In this document: piece after piece, positions 16,864 through 24,495 of the stretch
Numbering within the stretch: position 1 is the first letter of the stretch
How the letters are laid out: each line of letters begins with the position of its first letter
Assembly (NCBI GenBank): GCA_037133395.1
Contig: JBAXOG010000006.1
Coordinates: forward strand, 1-64,000
Direction: 5' to 3'
DNA from: CAIZQW01 sp037133395
GTDB lineage: Bacteria > Verrucomicrobiota > Kiritimatiellia > RFP12 > UBA1067
DNA length: 64,000 nucleotides
Notes under the pieces: generated by a model
Databases searched by the model: none
What the model saw: the letters and a program-made list of their open reading frames with translations, nothing else
Told to the model about the DNA's origin: nothing
Translations under genes and position numbers: made by a program

Positions 16864-18407
16864 TTCAGCACCTCCCAGTGGCCAAGTTTTCGCCCACCTA
16901 TTCGGAGAAGCTGTCTTGCATCCCTCAGTTGAACAATATGCTTCTCAATGCCACGAGTCGTCATACACAACTGCTCAGCAAGTTCGGGAATAGTCATTTC
17001 CCGTTGGGTCGCCAACAGAGTAAGGATCTTTTCACCCGTCTTTACCGAACTTTCTTTACCGAACTTCTTTACCGAACTTTTCACCCTAGTCTTTACCGAA
17101 CTTTTCACCCTAGTTTTTACCGAAATGTCAGGCGAAAGGTTTTTTTCTTTAGTGCTTTCCTGGGCAGTATTTTCAGGGGTTTCTTGGGTAGTTTGCCCCT
17201 TTTTCTTTACCGAAGTTTCTGTCCTAGGTTTCACCGAAGTTTTTGTCCTAGTCTTTACCGAACTTTCAGGTGTTTCTCTAAGCGTTTCTTTAGGCGTTTC
17301 TTTGAGCGTTTCTTGGGTAGTCGCCTCACCCTCGGCAAAGGAGGGTCGGTTGAAGGAGATGATAAAGAGGTTGCCGACTTCACGGAAGATCACATCCGGA
17401 ACATGTTTCAGAATCAAAGGCATGCCGCGCCCCCAGGCTTCGACCATCTCGATCCGGCGGAACAAGTCGGCAATCAACGGATTGCGCCGTTGCGAGACAT
17501 ATCCCTTGCGCAAGTCGTCGATCGTGATCAAACCGTACAGGCGTCCTGGACTCCTGATCTCGACGCGATCTTTGAAAACAGCCACCTGGACATAGTCAGA
17601 GTCGCAATAGTCGCGATGGCAAAAGGCATTGATAATGGCCTCGCGCAACGCCTCGACCGGGATCTCCGGCACATCCACGCGATAGAGTCCTTCGAGCCGC
17701 ATGCCGATATGAATATTCTTGAGGATGTACTTCTGGGCTTCTTCGATGAGTTCAAGAATGTCGCCGTCAAAATCGTGGCGGTCTAAGATCATGGCACTCT
17801 CTTGCGTGCCGAACACGGCGCAGCGCAACTGCATCGGAGCCGTTCGATCAAAGAACAGGGTCGCGGCGTTCAGCAAATGTCCGTTCTTGAGCAATCCCAG
17901 TTTCTTAAGCGCATTGACGGGATCATCCCACGTCAGACGGGCCCGTTCGACAAAGGCTCGCAACTTGACTTCATCCAAATCAGAGACCTTCTTGTCTGAG
18001 ATTGCGCTGTCCCACGCATGTTGACCCTGATTCTTCGCGACGATCAGCCGTTCGAGTTCCCGTGCGCTGAGCTGGCGGTCTTCGTCCGCCACGCGCATAT
18101 AGGCCCGTCCGTAGGCGTAATAGGGTGTCTCGGTTCCCTCGAACGTCACCTTGATGCAGACCGCCTGATCGACCGTCTCCGCCGTAATCTTGGGATAGAT
18201 GCGAGGCTCGATGTGTGCTGCGATAGCCTGCGAGATGTCGCGCAGGGTCTTGGCAGAGGCTGGCAGCCCGACGACTTGTCCGTTGTCCTTGATGCCAAAC
18301 CAGAGTTCGCCTCTGCCATGCTTGTTCAGGATGGCTGAGATTGAGACCAGCCCGGCATGGAGTTCAGCGAGGCTTTTCTTAAGTTCGACTGTTTCGGATT
18401 CTTTCAT
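16860..18407 (-). CDS. AlbA_2 (Schlafen-like)/HATPase_c_4 ATP-binding protein with C-terminal winged helix
   Basis: 515 residues. The N-terminal AlbA_2 domain begins ESETVELKKS and carries GELWFGIKDNGQVVGL. The middle region (about 215-340) has PVEALREAIINAFCHRDYCD, RVEIRSPGRLYG and EAWGRGMPLI, the COG2865 ATP-binding pattern. Residues about 355-455 are a low-complexity linker of repeated KETxKET and SVKTR/SVK units, and the tail is a wHTH ending GHWEVLK. Proteins of this type often accompany type I R-M loci (rlo/mlo genes). Its ATG overlaps the hsdM stop. It may regulate the operon or sense nucleic acid; neither is proven. Confidence 0.85.
   Translation of the reverse strand: MKESETVELKKSLAELHAGLVSISAILNKHGRGELWFGIKDNGQVVGLPASAKTLRDISQAIAAHIEPRIYPKITAETVDQAVCIKVTFEGTETPYYAYGRAYMRVADEDRQLSARELERLIVAKNQGQHAWDSAISDKKVSDLDEVKLRAFVERARLTWDDPVNALKKLGLLKNGHLLNAATLFFDRTAPMQLRCAVFGTQESAMILDRHDFDGDILELIEEAQKYILKNIHIGMRLEGLYRVDVPEIPVEALREAIINAFCHRDYCDSDYVQVAVFKDRVEIRSPGRLYGLITIDDLRKGYVSQRRNPLIADLFRRIEMVEAWGRGMPLILKHVPDVIFREVGNLFIISFNRPSFAEGEATTQETLKETPKETLRETPESSVKTRTKTSVKPRTETSVKKKGQTTQETPENTAQESTKEKNLSPDISVKTRVKSSVKTRVKSSVKKFGKESSVKTGEKILTLLATQREMTIPELAEQLCMTTRGIEKHIVQLRDARQLLRIGGRKLGHWEVLK
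17040..17330. repeat. Low-complexity repeat tract coding the linker of the AlbA_2 protein
   Basis: The plus strand repeats TTTACCGAA-type words (from 17040 to about 17265) and GCGTTTCTTT-type words (about 17270-17320), coding SVK(T/K)R and KETx units. Such tracts expand and contract by slippage. The frame is intact here. Confidence 0.7.
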
Positions 18408-21142
18408 GTTTCCTCCGGCTGGTAACCCAACACGCTCAGCATGCCCTTCATCTTGCCGGAAAGCGTGTCACGTTCGCGGGTCAGGTCTGTCAGCGTCACC
18501 CGATACTTGTCCCAGATCCCTTCGATGAAGCGCACGAGCTGCTGACGCTTCTCGGACATCGCCGCGTCAAGGCCGGACTGGATGTCTTGCGCGAAGAGGT
18601 CAAGGACCAGGGCACGCTTGTCACTGTCGCTAATCGCGAGGCAGCGGCCTTTGAGTTCGTTCACGAATTCAGCGGTCAGGGTGCGGTAAAGCTCACGGGC
18701 TTCCGCGAGCTGAGTCTTGATCTGCTCATAGGGTTGAAGCAACTCAGCAAGTGTGCTCAGTTGGTCGTAGACCGCTTGAATCGCGACTTTTGCCGCCGAG
18801 GCGGCGCGTTTCTCTGCGGGGGTTGCCTTGGCTTTGCTTGCAACCTTCTCCAATTTTGCCAGCTCCTTGAGCGCATCCCGGTTCTCGGCCTTGAGTTCTT
18901 TGCTTTGGCGTTCAAGATCCTTGGCATAGTTCCAGGCAGTCAGTTCCTCCTCTTCCAGATCGTCAGGCGCGTTGCCCTGCTCAAACGCCTCTTTTTCAGC
19001 CTTGAGACGGGCAATGTCGGACTTGCTGTCGGAAATACGTTTGAGATAGTCGGTCATGGTATGCTGAACGAGCTTATGTCCGAAGGGGTCGAAGGCGGGG
19101 CCAGTAGAATCGTCCTCCTCCAACGCATCCGCGATGGTGTCCACCCAGCCGTCGATCACCCCTGGAAAGCCATTCTCCATGAGCGTCTTGAAATCAGGCA
19201 GCGTATCCGTCCACCACGTGGCGATCACGCCAGACAGTTTAAAACGATCCAAGCAAGGTAGAAGCGGCGTCCCGCCGCTTTTCTTGGCCAGCGGCCAGAC
19301 GCCGCACGGCGTATTAAGCGGCGAGACGCCGCTTCCACTTTGGGCAAGAGCCTCCACGAAGGTATCGAGCACCTCGGTGCGGACGCGGTTCAGGTCGCGG
19401 CGTTCCGGTAACGTCGCGAGACGGGGCGCATGCGCCGTCCACCACGTGTCGAGTTGCTCCTTCACGAAAGCGAGGCGGTTCTGGAGACCGGAGTCACCAT
19501 CGACCCGTGCACGGATAAGCGTGCGCTCGGAGAGCGCTGGCGCGAAATCATAATAGGCAGCTTCGTCTTTCCGCAGTGAGAATACATGGTCGGAATCAAA
19601 GCCGAGGGCATCAAAGAGCGGACGATGCGTGGCCACCTCCGCCACGGGCACGCCGCCGAGCAAGTGGGCGCGCACGTCGTGCGGTTCCGGGGGCGGCGAG
19701 TTGTCCACATAGCGCCGGATGTTAAGATTGAAATCGTTGGCCTCGCTGGCGATCTCCTCCAGCGTCACGACACGCGCATAGCCGTGAATATCTTCATAGC
19801 GGTCATAGGTCGAGGCGATCTTCTCGATGTGCTCAGGACGCAGGTAGTTCTGGGCGCGTCCTTCATGGAACTCCGCGTCGGCATTGATGAAGAGCACCTT
19901 GCGGCGGCGATTCTCCGGCTTGTGCGGATTGGGAGGCGTGCCAATAAGATTAGGCCGCATCACGATTACGCAGGCGGGGATGCCTGCGCCATAGAATAGG
20001 TTCTGCGGTAGACCGATGACAGCCTCGACGATATCCTGCTCCAGGAATTTCTTGCGGATCTCCCGTTCCGCACCGCCGCGGAAGAGCACGCCATGCGGCA
20101 TCACGGTGGCGACCATGCCGCCCGGCTTGCAGACGGCAAGCATGTGCTGGGCGAACATGAGGTCGCCTTTCTTGCCTGTTGTCGGACACCAGCCCCAGCG
20201 GAAACGTTCAGGGAACTCCATGTTGCTCTTGGTGTAGTTCTGGCTGAAGGGCGGATTGGCGATCACGCGGTCAAACCGTTCCAGTTCACCGCCCTCACGA
20301 TGCAGAGGATGCAGCAGCGTATCCTCAAGCTGGATGTCCGCGCCGGACACGCCATGCAAGAGCATATTGAGCCGGCAAATGGCCCAAGCAGAGGCATCAT
20401 TGACCTGACCGCAGAGACGCAGGTTCGTCGGGTCGCCCCCTGACTGTTCGACAAACTCTCGGGTGATGATAAGCATGCCACCTGAACCGCAGGTGGGGTC
20501 ATAGACCTTCATGCCTGCTGCAGGCTTGAGGATACGGACCATCAGGCGGATCACATCACGCGGCGTATAGAAGTCGCCGCCCTTCTTGCCTGCCGACTCG
20601 GCGAACATATTGATCAGGAACTCGTAAGCCGCGCCTAGCAGATCAGAGAATTGGAAATCTTCATTCCGGAGACGATAACGGCTGAAGATCCGGACAATGT
20701 CCTTACAGGCTTCATCCGAGATGATGCGCTTGGTCCCCTGCACACGCATGAAACTGATGTGATCCAAGACGTGTTGGAGTGACTCGTTCGACTCCCCCAG
20801 CGCATCAAGGGCCTTATCGAGGACTTTTCCGTAGGCCTCCGTCGCATCATTTAGCTTATCCTGGAGAAACTCCCAGCGGGCACGGTCAGGAACAAAAAAG
20901 CCGTCATAAAAATCAGGATTCTCACCATACGTTTGGGAAGCCTCATGTGTGGCCATACCCTGTTCGACCTTGCGTCCGACGATCCGCTCGCGTTCAGCGT
21001 CGAAAACATCTGAGCAACGCTTCAAAAACAGAATGCCGAAGATATAATCCTTGTACGTGGCGGCATCCAGCCCCTCCTGGCGAAGGCGGTCAGCAACGGA
21101 ATAGAGGTGGCGTTCAAGCTTGGCAAGTGACAATCGGGGCAT
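18404..21142 (-). CDS. hsdM: Type I restriction-modification DNA methyltransferase subunit M
   Basis: 912 residues, longer than the usual 500-800. An HsdM N-terminal helical domain is followed by the SAM motif DPTCGSGG (D215-G222) and the adenine-methylase motif NPPF (296-299). It methylates adenine in the target with HsdS and is needed for restriction. The C-terminal third is coiled-coil-rich (KAEKEAFEQGN, LERQSKELKAENRDALKEL) and ends with GKMKGMLSVLGYQPEE. Residues about 601-628 (SGSGVSPLN...KSGGTPLLP) are encoded by an inserted palindromic element at 19258-19341. First gene of the seven-gene operon; its stop overlaps the next ATG. Confidence 0.94.
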   Translation of the reverse strand: MPRLSLAKLERHLYSVADRLRQEGLDAATYKDYIFGILFLKRCSDVFDAERERIVGRKVEQGMATHEASQTYGENPDFYDGFFVPDRARWEFLQDKLNDATEAYGKVLDKALDALGESNESLQHVLDHISFMRVQGTKRIISDEACKDIVRIFSRYRLRNEDFQFSDLLGAAYEFLINMFAESAGKKGGDFYTPRDVIRLMVRILKPAAGMKVYDPTCGSGGMLIITREFVEQSGGDPTNLRLCGQVNDASAWAICRLNMLLHGVSGADIQLEDTLLHPLHREGGELERFDRVIANPPFSQNYTKSNMEFPERFRWGWCPTTGKKGDLMFAQHMLAVCKPGGMVATVMPHGVLFRGGAEREIRKKFLEQDIVEAVIGLPQNLFYGAGIPACVIVMRPNLIGTPPNPHKPENRRRKVLFINADAEFHEGRAQNYLRPEHIEKIASTYDRYEDIHGYARVVTLEEIASEANDFNLNIRRYVDNSPPPEPHDVRAHLLGGVPVAEVATHRPLFDALGFDSDHVFSLRKDEAAYYDFAPALSERTLIRARVDGDSGLQNRLAFVKEQLDTWWTAHAPRLATLPERRDLNRVRTEVLDTFVEALAQSGSGVSPLNTPCGVWPLAKKSGGTPLLPCLDRFKLSGVIATWWTDTLPDFKTLMENGFPGVIDGWVDTIADALEEDDSTGPAFDPFGHKLVQHTMTDYLKRISDSKSDIARLKAEKEAFEQGNAPDDLEEEELTAWNYAKDLERQSKELKAENRDALKELAKLEKVASKAKATPAEKRAASAAKVAIQAVYDQLSTLAELLQPYEQIKTQLAEARELYRTLTAEFVNELKGRCLAISDSDKRALVLDLFAQDIQSGLDAAMSEKRQQLVRFIEGIWDKYRVTLTDLTRERDTLSGKMKGMLSVLGYQPEET
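19258..19341. repeat. 84-bp palindromic element inserted in frame in hsdM
   Basis: It starts with GTAGAAGCGGCG and ends with CGCCGCTTCCACTTT. Each end is itself a hairpin of AAGCGGCG and CGCCGCTT, and the two ends can pair with each other. The length as I draw it is 84 bp, 28 codons, so hsdM stays open. On the coding strand the leading part, AAAGTGGAAGCGGCGTCTCG, is nearly identical to 60749-60768 in the giant protein. Confidence 0.75.
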
Positions 21143-21527
21143 AAGGTTCTCATTCTATAAAGAGGGAAATTATTAATCACCCATGAATGGGAACTATTAT
21201 GCTTTTGGGCGTGCAAATAGTCAACTCCTATCTTGATCGGCTTCGAGGGTTGAAAAGCGCATCCGGCAATGGCGCTGTCGTGGAAGCGCGGGGATCGGCA
21301 ATCCTCAAAAAAAGGCGCTCTTTCGCGTGTCGCTTTCATTACTTGAGATACAGCTTCTTCAAAAGCAAGGTGTATGCTTGGCCATAGTTGATACAACGAA
21401 CTCCATGCACGTCAGGCCTTATCAATTTGTCAGCATTGGGAAGACCGCTGACAACTAGCGCAAAATTCAAGTAGAATCTTAAGATTGCGCTAGATTAACC
21501 TCGTTTGGGAAAAGACAAAGCTTTCGC
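21143..21527. other. Spacer upstream of the hsdM operon and downstream of the rrf2 gene
   Basis: 385 bases. I see no supported gene. An 8-bp inverted repeat TAGCGCAA (21456-21463) and TTGCGCTA (21485-21492), 21 bases apart, lies just past the rrf2 stop and may be a weak terminator or an operator for hsdM. The hsdM promoter must lie here but cannot be assigned confidently. Confidence 0.4.
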
Positions 21528-21971
21528 TTAAATCGTATAATTCAAGCTGTCGATGGCTTCCGCTTCACGGTGACGGGCAAGCAGGTCTTCCAGGGTGATC
21601 CCGGCAAGCACATCTGCAATTTTGTTTTCTAATTCGACCCAGGCTTTATGGGTGATCAGGTAAACGCTGTTTCGATTTTTAGCTTCAACCTTTTGATCCG
21701 CAACAAAGGTCACAGACCCTTCCAGCACGTTGACAATATCGCGGATGCTAACCTCCGAGGGCTTACGCGCCAATACGTATCCGCCTTGTGAACCGCGCTT
21801 TACGCGCAAGATTCCTGCGGCGGTCAGCGGGGTGACAACATGCCACAGATAGGGCTGCGAAATTCCTTGGCGTGCGGCAATGTCACTCAAGGTCACCGGA
21901 CCCTGATGCTGATGCAGTGCCACTTCCAACAAGAGTCGCAATGCGTACCGTCCTTTTGTAGTGATTTTCAT
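21528..21971 (-). CDS. Rrf2-family transcriptional regulator (CymR-like, lacks Fe-S cysteines)
   Basis: 147 residues. The start MKITTKGRYALRLLLEVALH and the recognition region SDIAARQGISQPYLWHVVTP with KRGSQGGYVLARKPSEVSI are standard Rrf2. The protein has no cysteine at all, so it cannot ligate an Fe-S cluster as IscR or NsrR do. This puts it closer to CymR, the cysteine-metabolism repressor of Bacillus, which works with CysK as co-sensor. It is the third gene of the operon with two transsulfuration enzymes, starting three bases after the second. I infer that it binds the TTGTCTATTGA operators at 8105, 24299 and 24378, including its own promoter. Confidence 0.85.
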   Translation of the reverse strand: MKITTKGRYALRLLLEVALHQHQGPVTLSDIAARQGISQPYLWHVVTPLTAAGILRVKRGSQGGYVLARKPSEVSIRDIVNVLEGSVTFVADQKVEAKNRNSVYLITHKAWVELENKIADVLAGITLEDLLARHREAEAIDSLNYTI

Positions 21972-21973
21972 TT

Positions 21974-23116
21974 TTAGGTTTCAGAGTTTAACGCTTGGTT
22001 AAGATCAGCGATGAGATCCTCGGGGCTCTCCAGCCCTACAGAAAGTCGTACGAGTCCATCCGTGATGCCGCGCGCCTGGCGCTCGTCAGCCGGCATGGCT
22101 GCATGTGACATGGTTCTGGGATAGGAGAGGATGCTCTCCACGCCGCCGAGGCTGACCGCGACCAGCGGCAACTTCACACGCTTCAAGAAGGCCACAGCCG
22201 TGGGTCCGTTTGCCAGCTCGAATGAAATGACCGCACCGCCGCCGCGAGCCTGTTGCGCATGGATCGCGTACCCCGCATGGCTTTCAAGGCCTGGATAAAA
22301 TACGTGGCGAATTTCTTTCCGGCCCGACAGCCAACGCGCCATCTCCCCAGCGCTCCGTTGCTGCGCGTCGAGACGAACGCCCAGCGTCTTGATGCCGCGC
22401 AGCACAAGCCAGGAGTCCTGCGGACCCAGAATCGCACCGAAGTTGTTTTGAATGGACTTGAGTTTTTTTCCAAGATCCGCGTCGCGGGTGACAGCCAGAC
22501 CGGCAATCACGTCGCTGTGTCCGCCCAGAAATTTTGTCGCGCTGTGAACCACAATGTCAAAGCCGAGTTCAAGCGGGCGCTGCAGGTGCGGGGTCATGAA
22601 GGTGTTGTCCGTGATGGCCAGTATCCCATGCTCGTGCGCAATGGTTGCCATCGTCCGCAGATCCGTGATCTGTAGCAACGGATTGGCTGGAGTTTCTACG
22701 AATAGCCCGCGCGTGGCTGGCGTGATGGCTTTACGGACCGCATCAGGATCCATGCTGTCGACGAATGTCACCTGAAGCCCCCAGCGCTTGAAGAGTGTGG
22801 TCAGCACGCGGTAGGTGCCACCATAAATATCACGGCCAACCACCAGATGGTCGCCCGGCTGAAAGAGCATCAGCACCGAAGAGGTCGCTGCCATGCCCGA
22901 AGCAAAGGCCAGTCCGCGCGCGCCGCCCTCCAGTAGTGCGATGGTATGTTCCAGCGCCTCGCGCGTCGGGTTGTCGCTTCGGGCGTAGTCATACGCGCCG
23001 AGATGTTCAGGATCAGGTTGATTAAACGTCGAAACTTGATAAATCGGTATGCTCGACGCGCCAGTATACGGATCGCGGTCGCGTCCCGAATGAATCAATG
23101 TTGTCCGGTCATTCAT
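21974..23116 (-). CDS. Cys/Met metabolism PLP enzyme (cystathionine beta- or gamma-lyase type)
   Basis: 380 residues. The PLP lysine is in HSATKFLGGHSD; YDYARSDNPTREALE, FASGMAATSSVL and DNTFMTPHLQRPLELG are family motifs. With its partner it likely interconverts cysteine and homocysteine through cystathionine. The first enzyme of the pair resembles MetI and this one MetC, but the two cannot be told apart safely from sequence, and reverse transsulfuration (lyase) is also possible. Its start overlaps the end of the upstream enzyme (ATGA at 23113-23116), and the rrf2 gene follows three bases after its stop. Confidence 0.85.
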   Translation of the reverse strand: MNDRTTLIHSGRDRDPYTGASSIPIYQVSTFNQPDPEHLGAYDYARSDNPTREALEHTIALLEGGARGLAFASGMAATSSVLMLFQPGDHLVVGRDIYGGTYRVLTTLFKRWGLQVTFVDSMDPDAVRKAITPATRGLFVETPANPLLQITDLRTMATIAHEHGILAITDNTFMTPHLQRPLELGFDIVVHSATKFLGGHSDVIAGLAVTRDADLGKKLKSIQNNFGAILGPQDSWLVLRGIKTLGVRLDAQQRSAGEMARWLSGRKEIRHVFYPGLESHAGYAIHAQQARGGGAVISFELANGPTAVAFLKRVKLPLVAVSLGGVESILSYPRTMSHAAMPADERQARGITDGLVRLSVGLESPEDLIADLNQALNSET

Positions 23117-24294
23117 AACACAGTCTCCAGATCGTCCAGCAGATCGCGCACATCCTCAATGCCTACTGAGAGCCGCAGCAACCGGTCGTTGATGCCGAGA
23201 CGACATCGCGTCGCCTCCTCGATATCTGCATGCGTCTGCACAGACGGGTACGTGATGAGGGATTCTACACCACCCAGACTTTCGGCGAACAGGAAAATCT
23301 TTACGTTAGCTAAAATTGCAGGTACGCGTGCAGGATCATCCACTTCAAACGAAATCATACCGCCCCACCCGCTCTTCTCGCGCAGCAGAATATCGCGTCC
23401 GGGATGGTTCTGCAGCCCCGGATAATAGACGCGCCGTACGCGCGGATGCTTCGCCAGCCACGTGGCGATGGTCAGCGCATTCTCCTGCTGCCGCTCCACA
23501 CGCAGAGTCAAGGTCTTGAGTCCGCGCAGCGTCAGCCAGGAGTCCTGCGGACCTAGAATGCCGCCGGATGCATTCTGCAAGAAGCCGATGCGCTCCGACA
23601 GTTCCGGGGTTGCCGTGACCACCGCGCCCGCCACTACATCGTTGTGACCCGCCAGATATTTTGTTGCGCTGTAGACCACCAAATCCGCGCCCTGTTCAAC
23701 CGGACGCTGCAAGACCGGCGTAAGGAATGTGTTGTCCACAATCGTGAGGATGCCTCGCGCACGAGCCAACGAAGCAATAGCCCTAATATCGGCAATTCGA
23801 AGGATCGGATTGGTCGGCGACTCAATCAACACGCCTCGCACACGCGGAATAGCCAACGCCAATTCAACGGCAGCCGTGTCCGAGGTATCAACATAGATGG
23901 CCTCGATCCCAAGCGGACGATAGATTCTTTCAAACAACCGGTATGTGCCACCGTAGAGATCTTCAGTGACCACCAACTTGTCTCCGGGAACAAATAAGCG
24001 AAGCACCGCATCGATCGCCGCCAGCCCGGAGGCAAAGGCGAACCCGCGGTGGCCGACATCGGCAGCCGCCAGGGTCTCTTCCAGCACCAACCGGGTCGGA
24101 TTGGACGAGCGCGAATAGTCGAAGCCTGTGCTCTGGCCAAGTCCGGGATGGACAAAAGATGCCGTTTGATAGATCGGGACCGAGATCGACCCCGTTGCCT
24201 TATCATACCGAGTGCCGGCCTGGGCCAGTCGTGTCGTCAACTGTGTTTGTTTCGCTGAACTCAAAGCTGCCTCCTTGACAATAAAATCTTTCAA
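23113..24294 (-). CDS. Cys/Met metabolism PLP enzyme (cystathionine gamma-synthase-like)
   Basis: 393 residues. The PLP lysine is in YSATKYLAGHNDVVAG; FDYSRSSNPTRLVLEE, FASGLAAIDAVL and VDNTFLTPVLQRPVEQGADL are conserved in the family. The nearest named analogue is Bacillus MetI, which makes cystathionine from an activated homoserine. It is the first gene of a three-gene operon with a second PLP enzyme and an Rrf2 regulator, divergent from the sulfate transporter. Its promoter carries the shared operator. The N-terminal 20 residues before TTRLAQAGTRYDKATG are extra and may reflect an upstream start choice. Confidence 0.87.
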   Translation of the reverse strand: MKDFIVKEAALSSAKQTQLTTRLAQAGTRYDKATGSISVPIYQTASFVHPGLGQSTGFDYSRSSNPTRLVLEETLAAADVGHRGFAFASGLAAIDAVLRLFVPGDKLVVTEDLYGGTYRLFERIYRPLGIEAIYVDTSDTAAVELALAIPRVRGVLIESPTNPILRIADIRAIASLARARGILTIVDNTFLTPVLQRPVEQGADLVVYSATKYLAGHNDVVAGAVVTATPELSERIGFLQNASGGILGPQDSWLTLRGLKTLTLRVERQQENALTIATWLAKHPRVRRVYYPGLQNHPGRDILLREKSGWGGMISFEVDDPARVPAILANVKIFLFAESLGGVESLITYPSVQTHADIEEATRCRLGINDRLLRLSVGIEDVRDLLDDLETVL

Positions 24295-24298
24295 CCTT

Positions 24299-24349
24299 AT
24301 TGTCTATTGAATTGATGTATAATGTAGACAATTTGCCCCAGTCTGTCAA
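24299..24349 (-). promoter_or_regulatory. Promoter and operator of the PLP-enzyme/rrf2 operon
   Basis: Read on the minus strand, -35 TTGACA (24344-24349) and -10 TACATT (24321-24326) are 17 bases apart. ATTGTCTA (24299-24306) and TAGACAAT (24325-24332) form a perfect 8-bp inverted repeat with an 18-base spacer; the plus strand begins with the shared core TTGTCTATTGA. The operator covers the -10 and the transcription start, fitting autorepression by the Rrf2 protein. Confidence 0.72.
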
Positions 24350-24377
24350 CAGGGTATATATTTAAAATATAATCTAT

Positions 24378-24414
24378 ATTGTCTATTGACATGGTAGAGA
24401 ATAGATGCTATTGT
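24378..24414 (+). promoter_or_regulatory. Promoter and operator of the sulfate uptake operon
   Basis: ATTGTCTA (24378-24385), nine bases (TTGACATGG), TAGAGAAT (24395-24402): same spacing and near-identical sequence to the cysK operator. The -35 TTGACA (24386-24391) is inside it, and the -10 TATTGT (24409-24414) follows 17 bases later. The sbp ATG is at 24496 after AAGAAGGAGATCAAC. Confidence 0.75.
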
Positions 24415-24495
24415 ATGCTCCATTCAAGCCGATTAAGGCGGAGAAGAGACAGCTAACACACATGGCCACAGTGCCGCATAAGAAGGAGATCAACA

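Noticed and set aside
17040..17330. Repeat tract considered as a CRISPR-like array
   Set aside because: Units are very short, without spacers of constant length, and are in frame within a coding sequence.
21187..21387. 66-codon plus-strand frame in the hsdM upstream spacer
   Set aside because: No ribosome-binding site, no recognisable domain, and composition like the surrounding non-coding DNA.
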